DNA of 19,378 bases, from the NCBI GenBank assembly GCA_050179875.1, contig JBFXES010000037.1:1-19378 (forward strand), in the 5' to 3' direction. Each line of letters starts with the position of its first letter. Within the stretch, counting starts at the first letter, position 1. Position numbers and translations under genes: made by a program. This DNA is from JALOAT01 sp050179875. GTDB taxonomy: Bacteria; Pseudomonadota; Gammaproteobacteria; Thiohalomonadales; Thiohalomonadaceae. The notes under the pieces are model-generated. The model was not told the DNA's origin. It worked only from the letters and a program-made list of their open reading frames with translations, and ran no database searches. Positions 1 to 6,626 of the stretch are shown here, in pieces.

Positions 1-127
<127 letters not shown>

Positions 128-134
128 AGCCGTC

Positions 135-170
135 TAGCCATACGCGGGGGCGCAGTGTATACTGCGCCCC
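135..170 (+). promoter_or_regulatory. Candidate sigma-70 promoter for rpsJ, overlapping the tuf hairpin
   Basis: TATACT at 158-163 matches the -10 consensus at five of six positions. TAGCCA at 135-140, 17 bp upstream, matches the -35 consensus at four of six. Transcription would begin near 170, inside the right arm of the tuf hairpin, so the new transcript would lack the left arm and could not form it. The rpsJ leader would then be only about 48 nt, much shorter than the L4-responsive S10 leader of E. coli. This is inference from sequence only. Confidence 0.5.
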
Positions 171-174
171 CTTT
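146..174 (+). terminator. Hairpin after tuf, probable weak intrinsic terminator
   Basis: A perfect 11-bp stem (GGGGGCGCAGT at 146-156 with ACTGCGCCCCC at 161-171) closes a 4-nt loop and is followed by only TTT before C and G. The strong GC stem fits an intrinsic terminator for tuf, but the short T run predicts partial termination, leaving read-through into the S10 genes possible. A promoter -10 candidate occupies the loop and the start of the right arm, described separately. Confidence 0.6.
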
Positions 175-217
175 CGTATTGGTCCTCAGCTCTTTAGAAA
201 CGGGTAGGTTCAGAACA

Positions 218-532
218 ATGGCGACCAGTCAACGTATTCGTATTCGCCTCAAGGCGTTCGATCACCGGCTCATCGACCAGTCCGCGCGCGAGATCGTCGA
301 GACCGCCAAGCGCACTGGCGCCCAGGTCAAGGGCCCGATCCCGCTCCCGACCAAGCAGGAGCGCTTCACGGTGCTGGTCTCCCCGCATGCCGACAAGGAC
401 GCGCGCGACCAGTACGAGCTGCGCACCCACAAGCGCCTCATGGACATCGTCGACCCCACGGACAAGACCGTGGACGCCCTTATGAAGCTGGATCTGGCGG
501 CCGGCGTCGACGTACAGATTAAGTTGAGCTAA
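218..532 (+). CDS. rpsJ: 30S ribosomal protein S10 (NusE)
   Basis: The 104-residue product matches S10 over its full length (E. coli 103). It shows the N-terminal block IRIRLKAFDHRLIDQ, the loop GPIPLPTKQERFTVL that inserts into the 30S head, and the C-terminal LAAGVDVQIKLS. S10 belongs to the 30S head and, as NusE, partners NusB in transcription antitermination. The ATG at 218 is chosen because it gives the family N-terminus; an in-frame extension back to 155 would run through the tuf hairpin and has no homology. It is the first gene of the S10 block, 90 bp after tuf. Confidence 0.97.
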   Translation: MATSQRIRIRLKAFDHRLIDQSAREIVETAKRTGAQVKGPIPLPTKQERFTVLVSPHADKDARDQYELRTHKRLMDIVDPTDKTVDALMKLDLAAGVDVQIKLS

Positions 533-533
533 C

Positions 534-577
534 GAGACTTCGGTCTCCCAACAGCACCGGTCAATCGAAATCGGTGC
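534..577 (+). promoter_or_regulatory. Tandem hairpins between rpsJ and rplC
   Basis: Two short hairpins fill the 62-nt gap. The first is a perfect 5-bp stem, GAGAC (534-538) and GTCTC (543-547), closed by a TTCG tetraloop, one of the most stable RNA loops. The second pairs GCACCG (554-559) with CGGTGC (572-577) around a 12-nt loop. Neither has a T run, so they are unlikely terminators. They could be processing, stability or attenuation structures upstream of the rplC ribosome site (GAGG at 583-586). Confidence 0.45.
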
Positions 578-594
578 GGTGCGAGGTTATAACA

Positions 595-1233
595 ATGGCA
601 ATCGGACTCATCGGTCGCAAACGCGGTATGACCCGCGTTTTCACTGAAGATGGCGTCTCCGTTCCGGTGACGGTCATCGAGGTCGAACCTAACCGTGTCA
701 CCCAGGTGAAAACCCTGGAGAACGACGGCTACCGTGCCGTCCAGGTCACGGTGGGTTCCCGTCGCGCCACGCGTGTGACCAAGGCCATGGCGGGTCATTT
801 CGCCAAGGCCGGCGTCGAAGCGGGCCGCACGGTATGCGAATTCCGTCTTGGCGAGGGCGAGGGCGAGAGCCTGGCCGCCGGCGCCGAGATCAAGGTGGAC
901 ATCTTCCAGGCCGGCCAGAAGGTCGACGTCTCCGGCACCACCATCGGCAAGGGCTTCCAGGGCGCCATCAAGCGCCACCACTTCTCCGCCCAGGACGCGA
1001 CCCACGGTAACTCCGTGTCCCACCGCGCGCCGGGTTCCATCGGTCAGCGTCAGTCGCCCGGACGCGTGTTCAAGGGCAAGCGCATGGCCGGCCACATGGG
1101 CGCCGTCGCCCGTACCGCCCAGACGCTGGAGCTGGTGCGCGTCGATGCCGAACGCAACCTGCTGTTGGTAAAGGGCGCGGTCCCGGGCCCCAAGGGTGCC
1201 GACGTGGTCGTGCGTCCTGCGGTCAAGGCGTGA
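595..1233 (+). CDS. rplC: 50S ribosomal protein L3
   Basis: This 212-residue protein is a full-length L3 (E. coli 209). It begins MAIGLIGRKRGMTRVFTEDG and carries the loop DATHGNSVSHRAPGSIGQRQ near residues 134-153 that reaches toward the peptidyl transferase centre. Gln153 in the IGQRQ segment corresponds to E. coli Gln150, which PrmB N5-methylates. L3 is an early 50S assembly protein. The ATG at 595 gives the family N-terminus and has GAGG at 583-586; an in-frame ATG at 574 would add seven residues without homology. rplD follows after 11 nt. Confidence 0.97.
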   Translation: MAIGLIGRKRGMTRVFTEDGVSVPVTVIEVEPNRVTQVKTLENDGYRAVQVTVGSRRATRVTKAMAGHFAKAGVEAGRTVCEFRLGEGEGESLAAGAEIKVDIFQAGQKVDVSGTTIGKGFQGAIKRHHFSAQDATHGNSVSHRAPGSIGQRQSPGRVFKGKRMAGHMGAVARTAQTLELVRVDAERNLLLVKGAVPGPKGADVVVRPAVKA

Positions 1234-1244
1234 GGAGCTGAGCC

Positions 1245-1868
1245 ATGCAACTGAATCTCGTCAATGCAAACGGCCAGGCCTCCGCAGGTTCGGTCGAAGT
1301 TTCCGAGAACACCTTCGGCGCCCCCTTCAATGAGGCGCTGATCCACCAGGTCGTGACCGCCTACATGGCAGGCGCGCGCCAGGCCACCCGTGCTCAGAAG
1401 AACCGCCAGGCAGTGCGTGGCGGCGGCGCCAAGCCTTGGCGCCAGAAGGGCACCGGCCGTGCCCGCGCCGGCAGCATCCGCAGCCCGCTGTGGCGTGGCG
1501 GCGGCAAGATCCACCCGGCCTTGCCCGAAGAGAACTTCACCCAGAAGGTGAACCGCAAGATGTACCGCGGTGCCCTGCGCTCCATCTTCGGCGAGCTGGT
1601 ACGCCAGAACCGCCTGATGGTCGTGGAGCAGTTCGCCGTCGAGGCGCCCAAGACCAAGAGCCTGGTGGAAAAGCTCAAGTCCATGGGCCTGGACAACGTC
1701 CTGATCGTTGCCGATCAGGTGGATGACAACCTGTACCTCTCCGCCCGCAATCTCGCGAACGTCGAGGTACTCGGCGCGCGTCAGCTCGACCCCGTGAGCC
1801 TCGTCCGGTTCGAGAAGGTGCTGATCACCGTGCCGGCGGTGAAGCAGGTAGAGGAGATGCTGGCATGA
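1245..1868 (+). CDS. rplD: 50S ribosomal protein L4
   Basis: The 207-residue product matches L4 (E. coli 201). The internal extension, rich in Gly, Arg and Lys (RGGGAKPWRQKGTGRARAGS, about residues 58-77), lines the peptide exit tunnel, and the C-terminal half has the conserved DQVDDNLYLSARNL region. In E. coli L4 also represses its own operon at the S10 leader, but here the leader before rpsJ looks too short for that structure. The start has AGGAG about seven bases upstream, overlapping the rplC stop region. The last four bases overlap the rplW start as ATGA, suggesting translational coupling. Confidence 0.97.
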   Translation: MQLNLVNANGQASAGSVEVSENTFGAPFNEALIHQVVTAYMAGARQATRAQKNRQAVRGGGAKPWRQKGTGRARAGSIRSPLWRGGGKIHPALPEENFTQKVNRKMYRGALRSIFGELVRQNRLMVVEQFAVEAPKTKSLVEKLKSMGLDNVLIVADQVDDNLYLSARNLANVEVLGARQLDPVSLVRFEKVLITVPAVKQVEEMLA

Positions 1869-2161
1869 ATCAGGAACGCTTGATGCAGGTGCTGCTGGCG
1901 CCCCAGGTGTCCGAGAAGAGCACCAATGTGGGCGAGAAGCACAACCAGTACGTATTCCGCGTGGTCGCCGACGCCACCAAGCCGGAGATCAAGGCTGCGG
2001 TCGAGCAGCTGTTCAACGTCTCCGTGAACGCAGTGCGCGTCGCGAACGTGAAGGGCAAGAACAAGCGCTTCGGTCAGCGTTTCGGCACCCGCAGCGACTG
2101 GAAGAAGGCCTACGTCACCGTCGCGGCCGGCCAGGAAATCAATCTCGCTGGCGGCGAGTAA
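1865..2161 (+). CDS. rplW: 50S ribosomal protein L23
   Basis: This 98-residue protein is L23, the 50S protein at the tunnel exit that docks trigger factor and SRP. Diagnostic segments are the N-terminal LLAPQVSEKST, the central AAVEQLFNVSVNAV, and the basic loop KGKNKRFGQRFGTRSDWKKAYV. Length fits the family (E. coli 100). The ATG overlaps the rplD stop by four bases, so its translation is probably coupled to rplD. Nothing in the sequence is unusual. Confidence 0.97.
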   Translation: MNQERLMQVLLAPQVSEKSTNVGEKHNQYVFRVVADATKPEIKAAVEQLFNVSVNAVRVANVKGKNKRFGQRFGTRSDWKKAYVTVAAGQEINLAGGE

Positions 2162-2179
2162 GGTCGAGGAACCGGAAAC

Positions 2180-3007
2180 ATGGCACTCGTAAAGACTAAA
2201 CCGACTTCGGCTGGCCGCCGCTTCGTGGTCAAGGTGGTGAACCCTGACCTGCACAAGGGCGCGCCTTATGCGCCGCTGCTGGAGAAGCAGACCCGCAACG
2301 GCGGTCGCAACAACCAGGGCCGTATCACCACCCGTCATCAGGGTGGCGGCCAGAAGCAGCACTATCGCCTGATCGACTTCAAGCGCAATAAGGACGGCAT
2401 TGCCGGTCGCGTGGAACGGCTCGAGTACGACCCGAACCGCACCGCCCACATCGCCCTGGTGCTGTATGCCGACGGCGAACGCCGCTACATCATCGCTCCC
2501 GCGGGGGTGAAGGCCGGTGACGAAATCATGTCTGGCTCCGGCGCGGCGATCAAACCGGGCAATGCCATGGCGTTGCGCCACATCCCGGTGGGCACCAACG
2601 TGCATTGCATCGAGCTCAAGCCCGGCAAGGGCGCGCAGCTGGCGCGCAGCGCCGGCAGCTCCGTGCAGCTCGTCGCCCGTGAAGGCGCCTACGCCACGAT
2701 ACGCCTGCGCTCCGGTGAGATGCGCAAGGTGCACGTGGACTGCAAGGCCACCATCGGCGAAGTGGGCAATACCGAGCACAACCTTCGCAAGTTCGGCAAG
2801 GCCGGTGCCAAGCGTCACGTGGGCATCCGCCCGACGGTCCGCGGTATCGCCATGAACCCGGTCGACCATCCGCACGGTGGTGGTGAAGGCCGCACCAAGG
2901 GCGGTCGTCATCCGGTGAGCCCGTGGGGCACGCCGACCAAGGGTTACAAGACCCGCAAGAACAAGCGCACGCAGAGCATGATCGTGCGCCGTCGCAACAG
3001 CAAGTAA
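2180..3007 (+). CDS. rplB: 50S ribosomal protein L2
   Basis: At 275 residues this is a full-length L2 (E. coli about 273). It has the N-terminal MALVKTKPTSAGRR, the RNA-binding GRNNQGRITTRHQGGG block (about residues 43-58), and the C-terminal MNPVDHPHGGGEGRTKGG block containing the conserved histidine implicated in peptidyl transferase function. L2 is a primary 23S-binding protein needed for subunit association. GAGG stands upstream of the ATG, in the 18-nt gap after rplW. rpsS follows 17 nt downstream. Confidence 0.97.
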   Translation: MALVKTKPTSAGRRFVVKVVNPDLHKGAPYAPLLEKQTRNGGRNNQGRITTRHQGGGQKQHYRLIDFKRNKDGIAGRVERLEYDPNRTAHIALVLYADGERRYIIAPAGVKAGDEIMSGSGAAIKPGNAMALRHIPVGTNVHCIELKPGKGAQLARSAGSSVQLVAREGAYATIRLRSGEMRKVHVDCKATIGEVGNTEHNLRKFGKAGAKRHVGIRPTVRGIAMNPVDHPHGGGEGRTKGGRHPVSPWGTPTKGYKTRKNKRTQSMIVRRRNSK

Positions 3008-3024
3008 CGAGAGGGGCTAGTACG

Positions 3025-3309
3025 ATGCCGCGCTCTATCAAGAAAGGCCCGTTCGTCGACCACCACCTGGCCGCGAAAGTCGCTGAAGCTGTCGCGACGA
3101 ACAACCGCCGTCCGATCAAGACCTGGTCGCGTCGTTCGATGGTGTTGCCCGACATGATCGGCCTCACCATCGCCGTCCACAACGGCAAGCAGCATGTGCC
3201 CATCCTGGTCACCGAGAACATGGTGGGCCACAAGTTGGGCGAGTTCGCGCCCACGCGCACGTTCCGCGGACATGCGGCCGACAAGAAAGCCGCGCCGGCC
3301 AAGAGGTAA
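3025..3309 (+). CDS. rpsS: 30S ribosomal protein S19
   Basis: The 94-residue product starts MPRSIKKGPFVDHHL, the classic S19 N-terminus, and contains KTWSRRSMVLPDMIGLTI and the C-terminal GEFAPTRTFRGH. S19 sits in the 30S head beside S13 and contacts the A-site finger bridge. The ATG at 3025 is preceded by GAGAGGGG. An upstream in-frame extension to 2923 would overlap rplB and is not supported by homology. Length fits the family (E. coli 92), with a slightly longer Ala/Lys-rich tail. Confidence 0.97.
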   Translation: MPRSIKKGPFVDHHLAAKVAEAVATNNRRPIKTWSRRSMVLPDMIGLTIAVHNGKQHVPILVTENMVGHKLGEFAPTRTFRGHAADKKAAPAKR

Positions 3310-3315
3310 TTAGTG

Positions 3316-3648
3316 ATGGCAACTGTCGCCACTTTGAAATTTGCGAAGATTTCGCCGCAGAAGTGCCGCCTGGTCGCCGATCAGGTCCGCGGTATGGCCG
3401 TGGAGAAGGCCCTGCAGCTTCTCACCTTCAGCCCCACGAAGGGTTCCGATCTGGTGAAGAAGGTGCTCGAGTCCGCCATTGCGAACGCTGAGCACAACGA
3501 CGGCGCCGACATCGACGAACTCAAGGTCAAGAGCATCATGGTGGACGAAGGTCCCGTGATGAAGCGTGTCCATGCACGCGCCAAGGGTCGCGCCAACCGC
3601 ATTACGAAGCGGACGAGCCACATCACCGTGGTCGTCGCGGAAAAGTGA
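3316..3648 (+). CDS. rplV: 50S ribosomal protein L22
   Basis: The 110-residue product matches L22 (E. coli 110). It has SPQKCRLVADQVRGM, the strongly conserved VLESAIANAEHNDGADID block (about residues 50-67), and the C-terminal KGRANRITKRTSHITVVV whose beta hairpin lines the exit tunnel. A GTG at 3313 directly precedes the ATG at 3316 in frame; ATG is preferred because it gives the family length, with GAGG nine bases upstream. The gap to rpsS is only six bases and the gap to rpsC is 13. Confidence 0.96.
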   Translation: MATVATLKFAKISPQKCRLVADQVRGMAVEKALQLLTFSPTKGSDLVKKVLESAIANAEHNDGADIDELKVKSIMVDEGPVMKRVHARAKGRANRITKRTSHITVVVAEK

Positions 3649-3661
3649 TGGAGAAGCTGTA

Positions 3662-4339
3662 ATGGGTCACAAAGTCAATCCGACCGGTATTCGCCTGGGC
3701 ATCACCAAGGACTGGACGTCCAAGTGGTTCGCCAACAGCAAGAACTATCCGGAGTTTCTCCACACCGACCTGAAGGTCCGCGACTTCCTGCAGAAGAAGC
3801 TTTCCCAGGCGTCGGTAAGCCGCATCCAGATCGAGCGTCCCGCGCGCAACGCCCGCATCACGATTCATACGGCCCGTCCCGGTCTCGTGATCGGCAAGAA
3901 GGGCGAGGACATCGAGAAGCTGCGCCGCGAGATCTCCGAGATGATGAACGTGCCCGTGCACATCAACATCGAAGAGGTCCGCAAGCCTGAGCTGGACGCC
4001 ACACTGGTGGCCCAGAGCATCGCCCAGCAGCTCGAGAAGCGCATCATGTTCCGTCGCGCCATGAAGCGCGCGGTGGGCAATGCCATGCGCCTCGGCGCCC
4101 AGGGCATCAAGATCAACGTGGCGGGCCGTCTGAACGGCGCCGAGATCGCCCGTAGCGAATGGTACCGTGAAGGCCGCGTGCCCCTGCACACGCTGCGCGC
4201 GGACATCGACTACGGCTTTGCCGAAGCTGTGACCACCTATGGTGTGATCGGCATCAAGGTGTGGATCTTCAAGGGTGAAGTGTTCGGTTTTGGCGAACAG
4301 CCGGCCGAGGCCGAACCCAAGAAGGCCGCCGCCAAGTAG
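3662..4339 (+). CDS. rpsC: 30S ribosomal protein S3
   Basis: This is a 225-residue S3 (E. coli 233). It begins MGHKVNPTGIRLGITKDW and has a type II KH domain with the GxxG loop IGKKG at residues 77-81. The C-terminal domain contains RRAMKRAV, the basic patch tied to mRNA helicase activity at the entry tunnel. The tail AEAEPKKAAAK is low complexity and slightly shorter than in E. coli. The ATG at 3662 gives the exact family N-terminus; the in-frame extension back to 3566 overlaps rplV and is spurious. Confidence 0.97.
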   Translation: MGHKVNPTGIRLGITKDWTSKWFANSKNYPEFLHTDLKVRDFLQKKLSQASVSRIQIERPARNARITIHTARPGLVIGKKGEDIEKLRREISEMMNVPVHINIEEVRKPELDATLVAQSIAQQLEKRIMFRRAMKRAVGNAMRLGAQGIKINVAGRLNGAEIARSEWYREGRVPLHTLRADIDYGFAEAVTTYGVIGIKVWIFKGEVFGFGEQPAEAEPKKAAAK

Positions 4340-4351
4340 GAGTAGGACACC

Positions 4352-4765
4352 ATGTTGCAGCCCAAGCGTACGAAATTCCGCAAGCAGCAAAAGGGCCGTA
4401 ACCGCGGCCTGGCCCAGCGTGGCAATGAGGTCAGCTTTGGTGAATACGGCCTGAAGTCGGTCGAGCGCGGCCAGATCACCGCGCGCCAGATCGAAGCCGC
4501 CCGCCGCGCCATGACCCGCCATGTCAAGCGCGGTGGCAAGATCTGGATTCGCATCTTCCCGGACAAGCCCATCACCCAGAAGCCTCTGGAAGTGCGTATG
4601 GGTAACGGCAAGGGTAACGTGGAGTACTGGGTTGCCCAGATCCAGCCCGGCCGCATGCTGTACGAGATGGAAGGTGTCAGCGAAGACATCGCCCGTGAGG
4701 CGTTCCGTCTGGCGGCGGCCAAGCTGCCCGTCAAGACCACTTTCGTAACCCGGACGGTTCTGTGA
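4352..4765 (+). CDS. rplP: 50S ribosomal protein L16
   Basis: The 137-residue protein begins MLQPKRTKFRKQQKGRNRG, diagnostic of L16 (E. coli 136). It contains ITARQIEAARRAMTRHVKR and the VRMGNGKGNVEYWVA loop. Arg82 in that loop corresponds to E. coli Arg81, hydroxylated by the oxygenase YcfD (RoxA). L16 organises the A-site tRNA elbow and central protuberance. TAGGAG precedes the ATG. The stop codon shares one base with the rpmC start (TGATG), suggesting coupled translation. Confidence 0.97.
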   Translation: MLQPKRTKFRKQQKGRNRGLAQRGNEVSFGEYGLKSVERGQITARQIEAARRAMTRHVKRGGKIWIRIFPDKPITQKPLEVRMGNGKGNVEYWVAQIQPGRMLYEMEGVSEDIAREAFRLAAAKLPVKTTFVTRTVL

Positions 4766-4956
4766 TGAAAGCTAAAGACATCCGACAGAAGAGCGTTCAG
4801 GAGCTCGAACAGGAGCTCATCGGTCTGCGGCGGGAGCAGTTCAACCTGCGCATGCAGAAGGGGATGGGACAGCTCTCCCAGTCCCACCGTGTCCAGGCCG
4901 TGCGCAAGGACATCGCCCGCATCAAGACGATACTGAACGAGAAGGCAGGTAGCTGA
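4765..4956 (+). CDS. rpmC: 50S ribosomal protein L29
   Basis: The 63-residue product matches L29 end to end (E. coli 63): MKAKDIRQKSVQELEQEL, then REQFNLRMQKGMGQLSQSH, then the helical KDIARIKTILNEKAGS. L29 is a two-helix protein next to L23 at the tunnel exit. A GTG at 4762 would add one residue, but the ATG at 4765 gives the family length and forms a one-base stop/start overlap with rplP. rpsQ begins two bases after its stop. Confidence 0.97.
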   Translation: MKAKDIRQKSVQELEQELIGLRREQFNLRMQKGMGQLSQSHRVQAVRKDIARIKTILNEKAGS

Positions 4957-4958
4957 GC

Positions 4959-5219
4959 ATGAGCGAACAAGCCAAACAAGCGCGCACCGTGATCGGCCGC
5001 GTCATCAGCGACAAGATGGACAAGACCATCACCGTGCTTGTCGAGCGTCGGGTCAAGCACCCGATCTACGGCAAGATCGTGCGTCGCTCGACCAAGCTGC
5101 ACGCTCACGACGAGGCGAACGAGTGCCGCGAGGGCGACCTGGTGGCCATCGCCGAGGGCCGCCCGATTTCCAAGAACAAGGCCTGGCGCCTGGTGGAAAT
5201 CGTCGAGCGCGCCAAGTAA
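4959..5219 (+). CDS. rpsQ: 30S ribosomal protein S17
   Basis: This 86-residue OB-fold protein is S17 (E. coli 84). Segments GRVISDKMDKTITVLVERRVKHPIYGK and the RSTKLHAHDE block are diagnostic; only short parts are needed to recognise it. It is a primary 16S-binding protein in the lower 30S body. The start lies two bases after the rpmC stop, with AGGTAG inside the rpmC end as ribosome site. It is the last gene of the S10 block and is followed by a 136-nt non-coding gap holding a hairpin and promoter. Confidence 0.96.
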   Translation: MSEQAKQARTVIGRVISDKMDKTITVLVERRVKHPIYGKIVRRSTKLHAHDEANECREGDLVAIAEGRPISKNKAWRLVEIVERAK

Positions 5220-5248
5220 CGCCCGGCGCGGCGGCAACAACAGTTAGG

Positions 5249-5280
5249 GGGCCGGCCCAAAAAATGGTTTGGGCCGGGCC
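5249..5280 (+). terminator. Hairpin after rpsQ without a T run
   Basis: The left arm CCGGCCCAAA (5252-5261) pairs with TTTGGGCCGG (5268-5277) as ten consecutive base pairs around a 6-nt loop, and the outer GG/CC extends it across one bulged base. The fold should be very stable. No T tract follows, so classic intrinsic termination is unlikely. It may act as a pause, partial terminator or 3-prime stability element at the end of the S10 block. Confidence 0.5.
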
Positions 5281-5303
5281 TCATTGGTGCTATACTCGCG
5301 CGC
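5269..5303 (+). promoter_or_regulatory. Candidate extended -10 promoter for rplN (spc block)
   Basis: TATACT at 5291-5296 matches the -10 consensus at five of six positions and is preceded by TGC at 5288-5290, giving an extended -10 motif. A weak -35, TTGGGC at 5269-5274, lies 16 bp upstream within the right arm of the hairpin. Transcription would start near 5303, leaving a leader of about 53 nt before rplN. This is the position of the spc promoter in E. coli. The motif is good, but activity is inferred. Confidence 0.6.
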
Positions 5304-5355
5304 CTTTGCCGGGGTAAGCACCGCCGGTATAGAAAAAGAGTGTGCGGAGACAGCC

Positions 5356-5724
5356 ATGATTCAGATGGAAACCAAACTGGACGTCGCCGATAACAGCGGC
5401 GCCCGTGTCGTCCAGTGCATTAAGGTATTGGGCGGTTCCCATCGCCGTTACGCCAACGTGGGCGACGTCATCAAGGTGAGCGTCAAAGAGGCGATCCCGC
5501 GCGGCAAGGTCAAGAAGGGCGAGGTTTACAACGCTGTCGTGGTGCGTACCGCCAAGGGCGTGCGCCGCGCGGATGGTTCCATCATCCGCTTCGACGGCAA
5601 CGCGGCCGTGCTGCTGAACAACCAGCTGCAGCCGATCGGAACCCGTATTTTCGGACCCGTGACCCGCGAGCTGCGTACCGAGCAGTTCATGAAGATCATC
5701 TCCCTGGCGCCGGAAGTGCTCTGA
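5356..5724 (+). CDS. rplN: 50S ribosomal protein L14
   Basis: The 122-residue product is L14 (E. coli 123), one of the most conserved 50S proteins. It contains LDVADNSGARVVQCIKVLGG, the KEAIPRGKVKKGEV loop, and the C-terminal FGPVTRELRTEQFMKII. L14 forms intersubunit bridges and is the docking site of the silencing factor RsfS. The ATG at 5356 gives the family N-terminus, with GCGGAGA upstream; an in-frame extension back to 5269 would run through the promoter and lacks homology. It opens the spc block. Confidence 0.97.
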   Translation: MIQMETKLDVADNSGARVVQCIKVLGGSHRRYANVGDVIKVSVKEAIPRGKVKKGEVYNAVVVRTAKGVRRADGSIIRFDGNAAVLLNNQLQPIGTRIFGPVTRELRTEQFMKIISLAPEVL

Positions 5725-5745
5725 GACAGGGGCGAGGGTAAGAAG

Positions 5746-6063
5746 ATGAACAAGATTCGTAAGGGTGACGAAGTCATCGTCATCGCCGGAAAAGACAAGG
5801 GCAAGCGCGGCACTGTGGTGCGCGTGATGGAAGGCGATCGTGTGATCGTCGAGGGCATCAACATGGTGAAGAAGCACCAGAAGCCCAACCCTGTCCTGGG
5901 TGTTGCCGGCGGTATCGTGGAGAAAGAGGCGTCCCTGCACGTGTCCAACGTCGCGATCTTCAATCGCGGCACGGGCAAGGGCGACCGCGTGGGTTTCAAG
6001 GTTCTCGAAGACGGCCGCAAGGTTCGCTTCTTCAAGTCGAACCAAGAAGTGATTGACGCATAA
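5746..6063 (+). CDS. rplX: 50S ribosomal protein L24
   Basis: The 105-residue product is L24 (E. coli 104). The N-terminal KGDEVIVIAGKDKGKRGTV is its KOW motif, followed by the conserved GINMVKKHQKPNP segment. L24 is an assembly-initiating protein that binds the 5-prime domain of 23S rRNA. A GAGGG ribosome site lies just before the ATG. The last codons and stop take part in a candidate hairpin spanning into rplE, where S8 regulates the operon in E. coli. Confidence 0.97.
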   Translation: MNKIRKGDEVIVIAGKDKGKRGTVVRVMEGDRVIVEGINMVKKHQKPNPVLGVAGGIVEKEASLHVSNVAIFNRGTGKGDRVGFKVLEDGRKVRFFKSNQEVIDA

Positions 6064-6091
6064 GGCGGCGGGTTGAACATGGCCAGAATGC
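6058..6091 (+). promoter_or_regulatory. Candidate S8 translational-repression site at the rplX-rplE junction
   Basis: GCAT (6058-6061) can pair with ATGC (6088-6091) and GGC (6064-6066) with GCC (6082-6084), leaving an asymmetric internal loop of AA opposite AGA. The rplX stop lies in the left strand and the rplE ATG in the apical loop. In E. coli, S8 represses the spc operon at a 16S-like stem-loop at this same junction. The stem here is short, so the call rests mainly on position and the asymmetric purine loop. Confidence 0.3.
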
Positions 6092-6618
6092 AAGATTATT
6101 ACCGTGACGTCGTGGTGCCCAAGCTCCTCAAGGAATTTGGGTTCAAGAATGTCATGGAGGTGCCGCGCATCACCAAGATCACGCTGAACATGGGCGTGGG
6201 CGAAGCGGTTGCCGACAAGAAGGTGCTCGATCACGCGACTGCCGATATGGCCGCGATCTCCGGTCAGAAGCCGGTCGTGACCCATGCGCGGAAGTCCATC
6301 GCCGGCTTCAAGATCCGCGAGGACTGGCCGATCGGCTGCAAGGTCACCCTGCGCCGCGAGCGCATGTACGAGTTCCTTGACCGTCTGATCACCATCGCCA
6401 TTCCGCGCATCCGCGACTTCCGCGGTCTGAACCCGCGCTCCTTCGACGGCCGCGGCAATTACAGCATGGGCGTGCGTGAGCAGATCATCTTCCCCGAGAT
6501 CAACTACGACAAGGTCGATCAGCTGCGGGGCATGGACATTACCATCAGCACGACGGCGCGCACCGACGAAGAAGGTCGCGCACTCCTTCGCGCATTCAAC
6601 TTCCCGCTGCGCGGGTGA
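6079..6618 (+). CDS. rplE: 50S ribosomal protein L5
   Basis: At 179 residues the product has exactly the E. coli L5 length. It shows MQDYYRDVVVPKL, the KITLNMGVGEAV strand, HARKSIAGFKIREDWPIG and the C-terminal RDFRGLNPRSFDGRGNYS. L5 binds 5S rRNA in the central protuberance and contacts P-site tRNA. The ATG at 6079 is chosen over an in-frame TTG at 6073 because it gives the family length. In E. coli the S8 feedback site overlaps this start; a possible equivalent is listed separately. Confidence 0.97.
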   Translation: MARMQDYYRDVVVPKLLKEFGFKNVMEVPRITKITLNMGVGEAVADKKVLDHATADMAAISGQKPVVTHARKSIAGFKIREDWPIGCKVTLRRERMYEFLDRLITIAIPRIRDFRGLNPRSFDGRGNYSMGVREQIIFPEINYDKVDQLRGMDITISTTARTDEEGRALLRAFNFPLRG

Positions 6619-6626
6619 GGTGACAC

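Noticed and set aside
1781..2911. 376-codon open frame on the minus strand opposite rplW and rplB
   Set aside because: Antisense shadow of highly conserved ribosomal genes with no family features of its own.
3313..3318. GTG at 3313 as the rplV start
   Set aside because: It adds one Met-coded residue before the ATG at 3316, which gives the standard 110-residue L22. The two cannot be fully separated, but ATG is preferred.
5249..5280. The rpsQ-rplN hairpin as a full intrinsic terminator
   Set aside because: No T run follows the stem, so strong Rho-independent termination is unlikely; it is kept only as a stem of uncertain role.
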